Below are positions 34,603-42,839 of a stretch of DNA of 48,417 nt, one piece after another. The stretch is from Pseudomonadota bacterium (GTDB taxonomy: Bacteria > Bdellovibrionota > Bdellovibrionia > Bdellovibrionales > JACTMU01). A program made the position numbers and the translations under genes. The first letter of the stretch is position 1. Each line of letters begins with the position of its first letter. Under the pieces are notes generated by a model, which saw only the letters and a list, made by a program, of their open reading frames with translations, was not told where the DNA came from and made no database searches. The stretch covers positions 1-48,417 of the forward strand of contig JACTMU010000069.1 of assembly GCA_014584465.1 (NCBI GenBank), read 5' to 3'.

Positions 34603-36222
34603 TTAGTAGATATCTCGAGTGGTATTGTAAACATTGAACTTTCCTGTCGGAGTCACCAATCGATCATCGACAATTCTGGTTTTCTCTTTTCCAGTCTTGT
34701 CATCCATCACAATGATCTCACCCTTCTTATCCCAAAGGGCAATCCAAACCTCATCGCCGGCCTTGTTGTACTCCATGTGAACAATTCGACCACGATCGGC
34801 AAGCTTGATGACTTTTGCAGGTGCATCAAGATTCTTTAGATCAAAGAGGCTCACACTTCGAGTGGCTTCAACATCTTTCGCCAAGGTGTGGTCAACCCAA
34901 AGATGGGAACTCTTTGGATGAGTCTTGATAAAGAGGCCACCATCTCCGCCAGTCTTAAGTGTTCTCACCACCTTCCAGGCATTCTTCTTGTGCTTACCGG
35001 TTTCATCCGTTCCGATGACCGACACTGCAGGCTCACCCAAATGGGATGTCGCATAGACTGGACCAAACTTAGGATCCATAAAATTCGCACCACGACCTGG
35101 ATGAGGCTTTACTGCCGTATCCACAATGCCCGCAAGCTTTTTCATCTTCGCATCTACAACCACCATCTTGTCACGCATATTGGCGGCCACAAGGAAATAG
35201 CGCTTGGTGATATCCCATCCACCGTCATGCAAGAAACGTTCGGACTCAATGGCGGTCGTTTTCAAGTTCTTGATGTCAGAGTAATCCACCAACAAGACCT
35301 GACCGGTCTCCTTCACATTGATGATCCATTCAGGGTCAAAGTGTGAAGCCACAATGGAAGCCACTCGTGGTTCAGGGTGATACTCGTTGGTGTCATAGGT
35401 GTAACCTCGAGTTCCAACGATCTTAAGGGGTTTCAAAGTGTGACCATCCAAAATCACGTAGGAAGGTGGCCAATAGTTTCCCACCACCGCATATTTATCG
35501 TTAAAGTTCCCTTTTTTTCCACTGTACTTGCTCGACTCGATGGATCTTGCATCAATCCCGGTCTTAACTTCCGCCACCGTTGCAGGAGGATCCATCCACA
35601 TATCGACCATCGTGGCTTTACCATCCCGCCCAATCGTGTAGAGATAGCGTTTGCTTGCAGAGTATCGAAGCGTGTGGACCGCAAATCCTGAATTGATGAT
35701 CGCCACAATCTCCTTAGTGTCACCATCAATGATTCCAATTTGGCCTGCATCACGCAATATGAGCGCAAAGAAATTGTCAATGTTGCGCTTATGGGCTGGT
35801 TTTTTGGGTCTCTGATCCTCTGGAACCAAGAGTTTCCAGCTGGCTTCGATGTCCTTCATGTTCCACTCGGGTGGTGCAACCGGCTCATTTTGAATGAACT
35901 TTGCAAGCATTGTGGATTCATCTTTAGACAGAACTCCAGTCGCCCCCCATCCGGGCATCCCTCCATCGGTCCCGTTAAAAATGATGTCTGCAAGCTTGTC
36001 GACGCTCTTTGTGCGGGTCTTATCGGGAGTCAAAGGTTTTCCTGTTGCCCCCTTCCTCAATGTTCCATGACATCCGGCACATCGGTCAAAGTAGACCCCT
36101 TTGGCCTTAGCAAAATCGCCTTCAGACATCTTGGGAACTGGTTGTAAATCATCCTCTGCACCACTTACCAATGGGGCAAGTGCCACAAACAATGCTGCAA
36201 TGATGGATAAGCCCTTTTTCAT
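34603..36222 (-). CDS. nirS: Cytochrome cd1 nitrite reductase
   Basis: 539 residues. Signal peptide, then a cytochrome c domain (heme motif C48-A-G-C51-H52), then the eight-bladed d1 propeller. The heme d1 axial His is in SGFAVHTLRYSA, and the two catalytic histidines are in EYHPEPRVASIVASH and RFLHDGGWD, followed by PHPGRGANFMDPKFGPV and ending TPTGKFNVYNT. It reduces nitrite to NO in the periplasm. NirN, a close relative, is the main alternative, but both active-site histidines favour NirS. ATG 36222 has AAGGAG upstream. It forms an operon with the small cytochrome c. Heme d1 genes (nirE, nirJ, nirF and others) are not in the window and must lie elsewhere. Confidence 0.93.
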   Translation of the reverse strand: MKKGLSIIAALFVALAPLVSGAEDDLQPVPKMSEGDFAKAKGVYFDRCAGCHGTLRKGATGKPLTPDKTRTKSVDKLADIIFNGTDGGMPGWGATGVLSKDESTMLAKFIQNEPVAPPEWNMKDIEASWKLLVPEDQRPKKPAHKRNIDNFFALILRDAGQIGIIDGDTKEIVAIINSGFAVHTLRYSASKRYLYTIGRDGKATMVDMWMDPPATVAEVKTGIDARSIESSKYSGKKGNFNDKYAVVGNYWPPSYVILDGHTLKPLKIVGTRGYTYDTNEYHPEPRVASIVASHFDPEWIINVKETGQVLLVDYSDIKNLKTTAIESERFLHDGGWDITKRYFLVAANMRDKMVVVDAKMKKLAGIVDTAVKPHPGRGANFMDPKFGPVYATSHLGEPAVSVIGTDETGKHKKNAWKVVRTLKTGGDGGLFIKTHPKSSHLWVDHTLAKDVEATRSVSLFDLKNLDAPAKVIKLADRGRIVHMEYNKAGDEVWIALWDKKGEIIVMDDKTGKEKTRIVDDRLVTPTGKFNVYNTTRDIY

Positions 36223-36641
36223 AATTAACTCCTTTATAAAAACAAGGGTCACTAAACAAGGTTGTCTCTTAAATGATGCTTCCTATTCTATTGTATTTGC
36301 AACTCCGCAAGTAGAAAGCAATTTCACTGCATTGACAAACCATTTTTTGCTTCGCTTTTTCTCGAAGAGCCTCCGCGTTGGGGTCACCTTGAGCATACAA
36401 ACATCCACCTTTTTCCTAGATGATCAATGATTGAGCAACAAACGAGACAATGTGCCTCAAGGCTTTGCAAAGCGAGCCGACAATGGGACAACTTTAGGCA
36501 TTGCTCAAAATGAATAGGAGTCATTGTCTTGCTCTTTTTGAATCTGTTGCCTATGATGGGAAAAACTTTAATACTAAAGACAAAGATCAACGTCCGTGCG
36601 GTGACGTCGATGATGTTAAAGCAATTCTTGAGGGAGCACCT
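36223..36641. promoter_or_regulatory. Divergent control region of nirS and the Fe-S/NrfD genes
   Basis: 419 bp between two start codons. A TTGACA occurs at 36332-36337 (plus strand) without a good -10, and TACAAT reads on the minus strand near 36291-36296. I looked for FNR/DNR boxes (TTGAT-N4-ATCAA) and found only half-matches, such as near 36421-36435. Regulation is therefore not established from sequence. Confidence 0.3.
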
Positions 36642-37697
36642 ATGTCTGATTCCGATCGTTTGAAACCTTGCGCATGTCAAACAGAACTCAACCGTCAACC
36701 CGAGACAGGTTCCAACCAGTTTGGTTGCTGTAAAAAGGCAAATGGCCAATCCCATCCTGACTTGAAACAAGGGTCAACACGTCGCGGTATCTTGAAAGCA
36801 GGGCTCGCCTCGCTTGCAGGATTTGCCGCACTGATGGGGAAGGATCGCCTTCATAGAGCTTTTGCACAAGATGAAACTTCAACCTCATCAGATTCAGAGA
36901 CTCTCCCCACCCTGTCGGTGAACGGCCAACTTGTGGACCCCTTCACCGGTAAACCTGTTGAAAAAAACCCTGAATACCATAACCGTAGCGGACACAGCGC
37001 CGTTCGAGATGGAATTGCCAATCGAAAGTGGGTGATGGTCATTGATTTGGCTGAGTGTGACGGCTGTGAAAAGTGCACGGTTGCTTGCCAAAAATACCAC
37101 GACACCCCGCCCGAACGTCAGTGGATTCGCATTTTTAAAATGAGAGGGGCGCCTGGCAAAAACGCCTATTGGTTCCCCAAGCCCTGCTTTCACTGCGATG
37201 ATCCACCTTGTACGCGTGTCTGCCCCGTGGATGCAACCTTTAAACGCCAAGATGGAATCGTCTTGATCGACAATGAACGCTGCATTGGATGCAGGTTTTG
37301 CATGGCTGCTTGCCCCTACTCCACTCGATATTTCAACTGGGGACGCATTGAAGGCAATGATGACTTGAGCGGCTACTCTCCAGAGACGAGTGTCCCACGC
37401 CGAGTTGGAACTGTGGAGAAGTGCGATTTTTGCCCGGATATGCTCCGGCAAGGAACACTTCCGCACTGTGTGACCGCCTGTAAGATGGGGGCCATTCTTT
37501 TTGGAGATCAAAATGAAGATGCCGTCTCTGATTACAAGGGACGCACATTTCGCCTTTCAACTCTCTTAAAAGAGAAGAGCGGTTATCGCTATCTTGAAGA
37601 GTTGGGGACGAAACCACGGGTCTACTATCTTCCATCTAAAAATCCGACCTACGATCCTCCTGTGATCGACCCAGATGCAGCTCCACATGATGGCTGA
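36642..37697 (+). CDS. Tat-exported four-cluster ferredoxin-like subunit (NrfC/PsrB/DmsB type)
   Basis: 351 residues. Tat signal STRRGILKAG at 46-55 followed by a hydrophobic stretch. Ferredoxin part: CDGCEKCTVAC, CFHCDDPPCTRVCP, CIGCRFCMAACP and CDFCP...CVTAC, four [4Fe-4S] motifs, the full set of DmsB/NrfC-type subunits. It probably sits on the periplasmic face and passes electrons from the NrfD-like protein encoded next. ATG 36642 has GAGGGAG upstream. The segment before the Tat motif has four Cys (10, 12, 29, 30), which is odd for a signal region and is noted separately. No molybdopterin catalytic subunit is encoded, so the pair is likely a quinol dehydrogenase. Confidence 0.88.
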   Translation: MSDSDRLKPCACQTELNRQPETGSNQFGCCKKANGQSHPDLKQGSTRRGILKAGLASLAGFAALMGKDRLHRAFAQDETSTSSDSETLPTLSVNGQLVDPFTGKPVEKNPEYHNRSGHSAVRDGIANRKWVMVIDLAECDGCEKCTVACQKYHDTPPERQWIRIFKMRGAPGKNAYWFPKPCFHCDDPPCTRVCPVDATFKRQDGIVLIDNERCIGCRFCMAACPYSTRYFNWGRIEGNDDLSGYSPETSVPRRVGTVEKCDFCPDMLRQGTLPHCVTACKMGAILFGDQNEDAVSDYKGRTFRLSTLLKEKSGYRYLEELGTKPRVYYLPSKNPTYDPPVIDPDAAPHDG

Positions 37698-37840
37698 GTT
37701 CAATGGCTGAGATCGACGACTGAGGTCTAGGTCACTTTTTGTCCAATGAATGATTCTGAGAGAATGAATGGTCGCAAACCGAGTTGTACAGTGAAACATG
37801 AGGCTAGAAAACGAGCCACTTTAGATTAAGGAGTTAACAG

Positions 37841-39847
37841 ATGAGTCAAGTCACAGCAAAAGTTGAAAACTTCGCACTGGAGGATATGAATCGGACCTTT
37901 TCGACCTCGTCCATAAAGTTTAGAATCTGGATTGGAACTCTTCTGGCCATCATTGGGACCGCCTTTTGTGCCTACATCTATCAATTGGTTCAAGGACTTC
38001 AAACCACGGGAATGCGCAATTATGTCTCATGGGGAGTCTACATGACCAACTTTGTTTTTTTTATTGGAATCAGTCATGCAGGAACCCTAATTTCGGCAAT
38101 CTTACGAGTGACCAACGCTCCTTGGCGCCGTCCCATCACGAGAATGGCAGAGGCCATTACGCTCTTTGCACTCATGATTGGTGCCCCAATGGTCATCATT
38201 GACATGGGTCGACCTGATCGAGTTCTCAATGTCTTTATGCATGGACGACTGAACTCTCCAATCTTGTGGGACATCTTTTCCATTGCCACTTACATCAGTG
38301 GTTCTCTTCTCTATCTTTACGTTGCTTTGATCCCCGATCTTGCTCTTTTTCGAGACCATCTGGCAAAACCTTGGCAAAAGAAGCTTTTCACCCTCTTGGC
38401 CATTGGTTACAAGGGGGGAAAGGAACAGGAGAAGGCACTGAACAAAGCCCTTGGTGCTATTTGCATCGTCATTATCCCGGTTGCGATTTCGGTGCACACA
38501 GTGGTCTCCTGGATCTTCAGCATGACCCTCAGGCCTGGTTGGCACAGCACCATCTTTGGACCCTACTTCGTCGTAGGTGCGATCTTCTCTGGTACGGCTG
38601 CCATCGTAACTGCAATGATCGTCTTTCGCCTTGCCTATCGATTGCAACGATATCTCACCATGGTCCACTTTAAGGCTCTGGCAAAGCTGCTCATTGCACT
38701 TAATGCCCTCTACATCTACTTCACGGTGAGTGAGTATCTTACGATTTGGTATGGCCGCCATGAGATTGACCATCGCCTCCTCGATGTTCTTGCGGGACAT
38801 AGCCCTTACGCGCCACTTTGGTGGTTCATGTGGGTCTTTGGTCTCTTTTTACCTCTGCTTTTGACGATTTGGTTTGTTATACAAAAAGAGAGTCGCCATG
38901 CCCTTACAGTGATCTTCGTGGCGACCATCTTGATCAATATAGGAATGTATTTGAAACGATATCTCATCATCGTTCCTACGATGATGACCCCCTACATTCC
39001 GGCCGAAGCCGCTGACATTCACATCAGTTATGTTCCAACGTTCATTGAGTGGATCATCACTGCAGGTGGATTTGCGATGTTTCTGCTTCTTTACACACTT
39101 TTTTCGAAGATCTTTCCGATCATTTCTGTTGCTGAAGTTTTGGAGGGAATTCATGAAGTCGGTGCTGAAAAGGTTGGAGTCTACATTGGAGATCGCTCTC
39201 CCAACCATCCGCCGCCAGGTCGTCCCGGCATGGCCTCGATTGTGCTGATTGCCCTCCTTCTTTTTAATCTTTTACCCAATCGCATCTACGCGCAAACTTC
39301 AGACCACGAGCACCATCACAGCGAGGAGGCCAGCGATGAATCTTCAGGGGCTGAAGACACCGATGAAGCTGTGTCAAAAGATGCAGTCAAACTTGACCTC
39401 AGCCTCAATAAAGAGATCTCCGAAGAGGATGATCTCCCCTACCTTGTGGCAAAGATTCATCACTCCAAAGTTCCTGAAGGTCTCTCTGTCGCATTTACAA
39501 TACCCCGACTCTTTGGAACTTTAACCCTTGGAGAGGTGGAAGTTGATGATTCCGGTCTTGCATCACTTAAGTTTCCTGAAGACCTTCCTGGTGAGGCAAA
39601 TACAGGTGAGCTTCAAGTCACTGCAAAAATTGTAAAGTCCAAAAGCTTTGTGGGATCTGCCACAGCTCTTGTTCCTGGAGGAACTCGGTTGGAACCTATT
39701 TCCGACCCCTTCCCCAGGGCCATCTGGTCACCTAAAACCGACTGGTACCTTTTGCTCACAATTCCATTCTTGATTGGATGTGTCTGGACCGTCTACATCT
39801 ACGCGCTTGTGCATCTTCGTAGGATTTCCAAACTCGGTGGGAAATAA
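37841..39847 (+). CDS. NrfD/PsrC-like quinol-oxidising membrane subunit with C-terminal fusion
   Basis: 668 residues. Residues 25-440 have about nine membrane helices and resemble NrfD/ActC: SWGVYMTNFVFFIGISHAGTLISAILR, DMGRPDRVLNVFMHGRLNSPILWD, RPGWHSTIFGPYFVVGAIFSG. The family binds menaquinol near the periplasm. After about 460, a hydrophobic stretch (SIVLIALLLFNLLPNRIYAQTS) looks like a signal peptide, then a His/acid-rich linker (SDHEHHHSEEASDES), then a beta-rich domain of about 120 residues and a final membrane helix. This tail is not part of standard NrfD. It is 143 bp downstream of the Fe-S gene, and likely the membrane anchor of that complex. Confidence 0.85.
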   Translation: MSQVTAKVENFALEDMNRTFSTSSIKFRIWIGTLLAIIGTAFCAYIYQLVQGLQTTGMRNYVSWGVYMTNFVFFIGISHAGTLISAILRVTNAPWRRPITRMAEAITLFALMIGAPMVIIDMGRPDRVLNVFMHGRLNSPILWDIFSIATYISGSLLYLYVALIPDLALFRDHLAKPWQKKLFTLLAIGYKGGKEQEKALNKALGAICIVIIPVAISVHTVVSWIFSMTLRPGWHSTIFGPYFVVGAIFSGTAAIVTAMIVFRLAYRLQRYLTMVHFKALAKLLIALNALYIYFTVSEYLTIWYGRHEIDHRLLDVLAGHSPYAPLWWFMWVFGLFLPLLLTIWFVIQKESRHALTVIFVATILINIGMYLKRYLIIVPTMMTPYIPAEAADIHISYVPTFIEWIITAGGFAMFLLLYTLFSKIFPIISVAEVLEGIHEVGAEKVGVYIGDRSPNHPPPGRPGMASIVLIALLLFNLLPNRIYAQTSDHEHHHSEEASDESSGAEDTDEAVSKDAVKLDLSLNKEISEEDDLPYLVAKIHHSKVPEGLSVAFTIPRLFGTLTLGEVEVDDSGLASLKFPEDLPGEANTGELQVTAKIVKSKSFVGSATALVPGGTRLEPISDPFPRAIWSPKTDWYLLLTIPFLIGCVWTVYIYALVHLRRISKLGGK

Positions 39848-39857
39848 GCACTTTGGG

Positions 39858-40304
39858 TTAGGCCGATTTTTTGTAACTGATGGGTGGAGAGAAATTGGCG
39901 ATCTCGTCCGTCTCAAATCGCTTTTGACAGTCGTTGAGAGAATTTTTGACAATCCCTTTGCGAAAAGCATTGTCGATCTTGATCCACTCCTCTTCAAGTT
40001 CAGGAGATAGGCCCACACTGCGAATCGCCTCTCGCAAGAGTCGCGTACGCAGATCAAAGAGTTCGTTCGTAATGAACATGTGCCGGTGAGCTGGAATGGG
40101 CAGTTTGCCACAGTATCGATTGGCCCCTCCCATGGCCTTCATCATAAAGTCACTTTGTTGATTCTCGATGGTTTCTTGAGGGACTTCCTGAAAGTAGAGT
40201 CCGATCCATGGATCCTTGTAGACCAAATCGTAGAAGTGCTTATGAACGCGCTCCAAAGTCTCTCGCCCACCAATTCTCTCAAAAAGCGTTGAATTCTGAC
40301 CCAT
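39858..40304 (-). CDS. Truncated hemoglobin (group 1 type)
   Basis: 148 residues. The globin pattern is LFERIGGRETLERVHKHFYDLV, DPWIGLYF, then the E-helix region QQSDFMMKAMGG and the proximal His in IPAHRHMFITNEL. Truncated globins bind O2 and can oxidise NO to nitrate, so location next to the nirS block suits NO detoxification. It ends 10 bp from the NrfD-like gene on the other strand. About 25 extra residues at the C-terminus. Confidence 0.82.
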   Translation of the reverse strand: MGQNSTLFERIGGRETLERVHKHFYDLVYKDPWIGLYFQEVPQETIENQQSDFMMKAMGGANRYCGKLPIPAHRHMFITNELFDLRTRLLREAIRSVGLSPELEEEWIKIDNAFRKGIVKNSLNDCQKRFETDEIANFSPPISYKKSA

Positions 40305-40404
40305 GATCTCTTCTATCGGACTTTCATCGGGTCCACTTAAGTGATCAAAGATGGGCCATCCTTAAGATTTCATCAAAACGTCTGAACACATTCGAAAATG
40401 CGTC

Positions 40405-41247
40405 TCATTTTGATCCGCGCTTGAGTCTCTCGTCGTTTAAGCCATCCCAAAAGGCCGCCACTCCGTCCAACATCTCCTTTCCTGATGAGATGAAGAGGTT
40501 GCGATTGAACTCATGCTCTCCAAAAAAGAGGGCTTCAAGTTCTTCTTGAGTGTGCTGAGCATGTTGAGCTTCGACCTTGTCATGCCAAGTGAAAAATCCA
40601 AGGGGCAGTTCAGGCTTTTCACTTTTCTTAAACACTTTGAAACCACGAACCAATTGCCCCCAAAAACCTGCGGCCGCCCAATTCTCAACCGCAAAACTTG
40701 CCCCCGCACCAATTGAAAAATCGGCATTCCCATAGAGTCGCTCAAGCTCATCACAAAAGAAAAGAGTCTTGGTCGAACCATGGGCTCTCTTCCCCATATC
40801 TGAGAACGAGAGACCGATCCGCTCCCCCATGAGCAACAGCCACTCAAAATGTGCTGCACGAAACTTGAAAGTGCCACCGTCCACACTGCCGTTTGTGTTC
40901 ACCAAATCTGGATCCCCCTCATCCTCACTCTGAGCAGCTCGTTTGAGCCTGGACTCCTCACTCTCTCTTTGCTGAGGGCGAAAAATGACACCAATCTCAT
41001 TGGCCAAAATCTCTTTTGCGGCACGCATCTCCTGAAGATCTACGGCATTGAGCATCTTCTTTAACTGTGCAATGAGAAAGAGGTTGGAGAATACCGAAAA
41101 CTGGACGACAAAATAGCGCACGTCCTCCAAATTCAATTCTCCCTTTTCAAACCACCGGCAATACTCATTGCTCGTGATCACTCGATGTGACATGAGCTCT
41201 CGGTCGATTCTTGCCTTAAACTCTGTAAATTCACTTTGTGTGGCCAT
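40405..41247 (-). CDS. Heme-oxygenase-fold (possible diiron) protein
   Basis: 280 residues from ATG 41247, mainly helical. Segments resemble heme-oxygenase-like diiron oxidases and PqqC/TenA relatives: EILANEIGVIF (Glu), RAAHFEWLLLMGER (His/Glu), and a closing WHDKVEAQHAQHTQEELEAL with Asp/Glu/His spaced as metal ligands. I cannot name the family or substrate. It lies behind the globin gene on the same strand with about 100 bp between, and may be co-transcribed. Confidence 0.5.
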   Translation of the reverse strand: MATQSEFTEFKARIDRELMSHRVITSNEYCRWFEKGELNLEDVRYFVVQFSVFSNLFLIAQLKKMLNAVDLQEMRAAKEILANEIGVIFRPQQRESEESRLKRAAQSEDEGDPDLVNTNGSVDGGTFKFRAAHFEWLLLMGERIGLSFSDMGKRAHGSTKTLFFCDELERLYGNADFSIGAGASFAVENWAAAGFWGQLVRGFKVFKKSEKPELPLGFFTWHDKVEAQHAQHTQEELEALFFGEHEFNRNLFISSGKEMLDGVAAFWDGLNDERLKRGSK

Positions 41248-41442
41248 AAATCTCCTCATCCATCACCCCGATGTTCAATCTCAGAGGTGGGTTAAAAACG
41301 GAATCATAATCTCAAGGGCTCGCCATTGGCAACCTTGAGTTCACGCCGTGGCAAGACTCACTTTTCGGAAAATCTCATGACACTCCAATGTCCCTATGTT
41401 AGTTCCAATGTAATTTTTGAGGAAACCCGCTGAGGTTCTAAC

Positions 41443-41538
41443 TAGGGGCTGTCCGGTAATTCGCTTTTTGATCGATTTTGATAAGTTTTTCTTATACCGA
41501 GGCGGGCCGACGAAGGGCTAGCCAGAGGCGCTAACTCC
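41443..41538 (+). repeat. Repeat family 1, solo 96-bp copy (b)
   Basis: Identical to the copy at 15577-15672 over 96 bp, in the same orientation, with the same left end and ending at the same base (CTAACTCC). It sits about 80 bp upstream of the papain-like protease gene. The rest of 41248-41618 holds no gene. Confidence 0.9.
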
Positions 41539-41618
41539 TAACTAATAAACTTGCTTTTCAAATGGAGTTTCGTGAGGACCGCCACACGGAAAAACCAACT
41601 CCAGGGGAGGTTGCAATT

Positions 41619-42839
41619 ATGAGTTTTCGAAGCACCTGTTTTTCTAAGTGCATTGCACAATCACTCTTAATCATGTCGGCTCCACTTGTAGCGATGGCCT
41701 CACAGGCGAAGAGCACTCCACTGTACCAGCGAACGGATCGCTCTGAGCTGCGCTGGACTGAAGGAGTCAAATACCCTGAGGCGGATGAACTTGGTCGAGA
41801 ACCCGTTTTTAATTTTTCTCTCAGTGCTCCTTTGAATGCACTTGGCGGTTTCAATGAACTCCTCCCCTATTTGTTACGATCTCCCGATCAACAAGATGCT
41901 GGAAGTTGTCTCTATATGGCCAACACCGGAGTTGCTGAGTGGTGGCTTGCACGCCTTTCTCCTGAGAAGTCGCGAGATCCTAATGGCCCTTTGGATTTGA
42001 GTGAACGCTATTTGATGAATGTTGCTGGAATCGAGGAGGCCGAAAATGGGGTCCAAAATTGGAGGACCGACACGATCTACCTCTTCAACTCTTTTGGAAA
42101 TAGGGGAATTCTGAATTCTACCTATCCATTTGCCATGGGCTGGTACAAAGAGGACTCCGAGGGACAACTGGTCCAATCCCATCAATTGGAGCAGGGGGCA
42201 CAGTACGGTGCGACCTACAGCTGGATCAATGAGCTCTCGACAATTCAGGGTGGAGAGGTCTCCCTCCCCTCGTTCCAAAGAGATGTTCTCTTTAAGGATC
42301 CAGAATCCAATCAGTGGAACGTTGGAATCGTATCTAACGATCTCGTTTCAGAAGTAAAGAGGCTTCTCAATGAGAGAAAGGCTCCGATTCAGGTGATCTA
42401 CAACCACTTCGGTTATTGGCATGCAAACCTCATCTTAGGTTATGACGACGGAACCAAGCTGGAAGATTGCCCCATGGTTCAACGTTCCAGGCGTTATTTC
42501 CCCAGTGAAATTGAGCGCCTCAGGAGACTTCTTGCACGAACGGATGATCCTCAGAAGCAGGAGACTTTGCGAAAGCGCATCGAAAAATTTAGTAAAACAG
42601 TGAGAGATCTTGAGGGGGCCTATGAATCTCAGGGTGGTTGTCGCAATGAGGGAGTCTTTTACGTAAGAGATTCCATCTACGCCGATAAGGATGGTCCGAT
42701 CTATGACTACGACCGAAGCAGTGAGCAGGAGAACTCCCCTTATGCCAAGAGAGTCGTTCTTCTTGAGTACGATTGGCTCGTCTACCTTGCCAACCATGTG
42801 ACTCAAATCTATGATGATCACTCCACCAACTTCAAGTGA
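41619..42839 (+). CDS. Exported papain-like cysteine protease
   Basis: 406 residues from ATG 41619 with GGGGAGG upstream and a signal peptide ending near AMASQA. The papain motif QQDAGSCLYMAN gives the nucleophile Cys97 and HFGYWHANLILGYDDG gives the His (about 268); this is the C1 (QxxxSC...H) pattern. An Asn/Gln-bearing segment follows. A Lys/Arg/Glu-rich helix (residues about 295-330) is an insertion. The 3' end overlaps the aldehyde dehydrogenase pseudogene by about 30 bp on the other strand, so its last ten codons may be recruited sequence. Role: probably extracellular or periplasmic proteolysis. Confidence 0.72.
   Translation: MSFRSTCFSKCIAQSLLIMSAPLVAMASQAKSTPLYQRTDRSELRWTEGVKYPEADELGREPVFNFSLSAPLNALGGFNELLPYLLRSPDQQDAGSCLYMANTGVAEWWLARLSPEKSRDPNGPLDLSERYLMNVAGIEEAENGVQNWRTDTIYLFNSFGNRGILNSTYPFAMGWYKEDSEGQLVQSHQLEQGAQYGATYSWINELSTIQGGEVSLPSFQRDVLFKDPESNQWNVGIVSNDLVSEVKRLLNERKAPIQVIYNHFGYWHANLILGYDDGTKLEDCPMVQRSRRYFPSEIERLRRLLARTDDPQKQETLRKRIEKFSKTVRDLEGAYESQGGCRNEGVFYVRDSIYADKDGPIYDYDRSSEQENSPYAKRVVLLEYDWLVYLANHVTQIYDDHSTNFK

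Noticed and set aside
36223-36641. FNR/DNR-type box in the nirS divergent region
   Set aside because: Only half-sites were seen; no match to TTGAT-N4-ATCAA on either strand.
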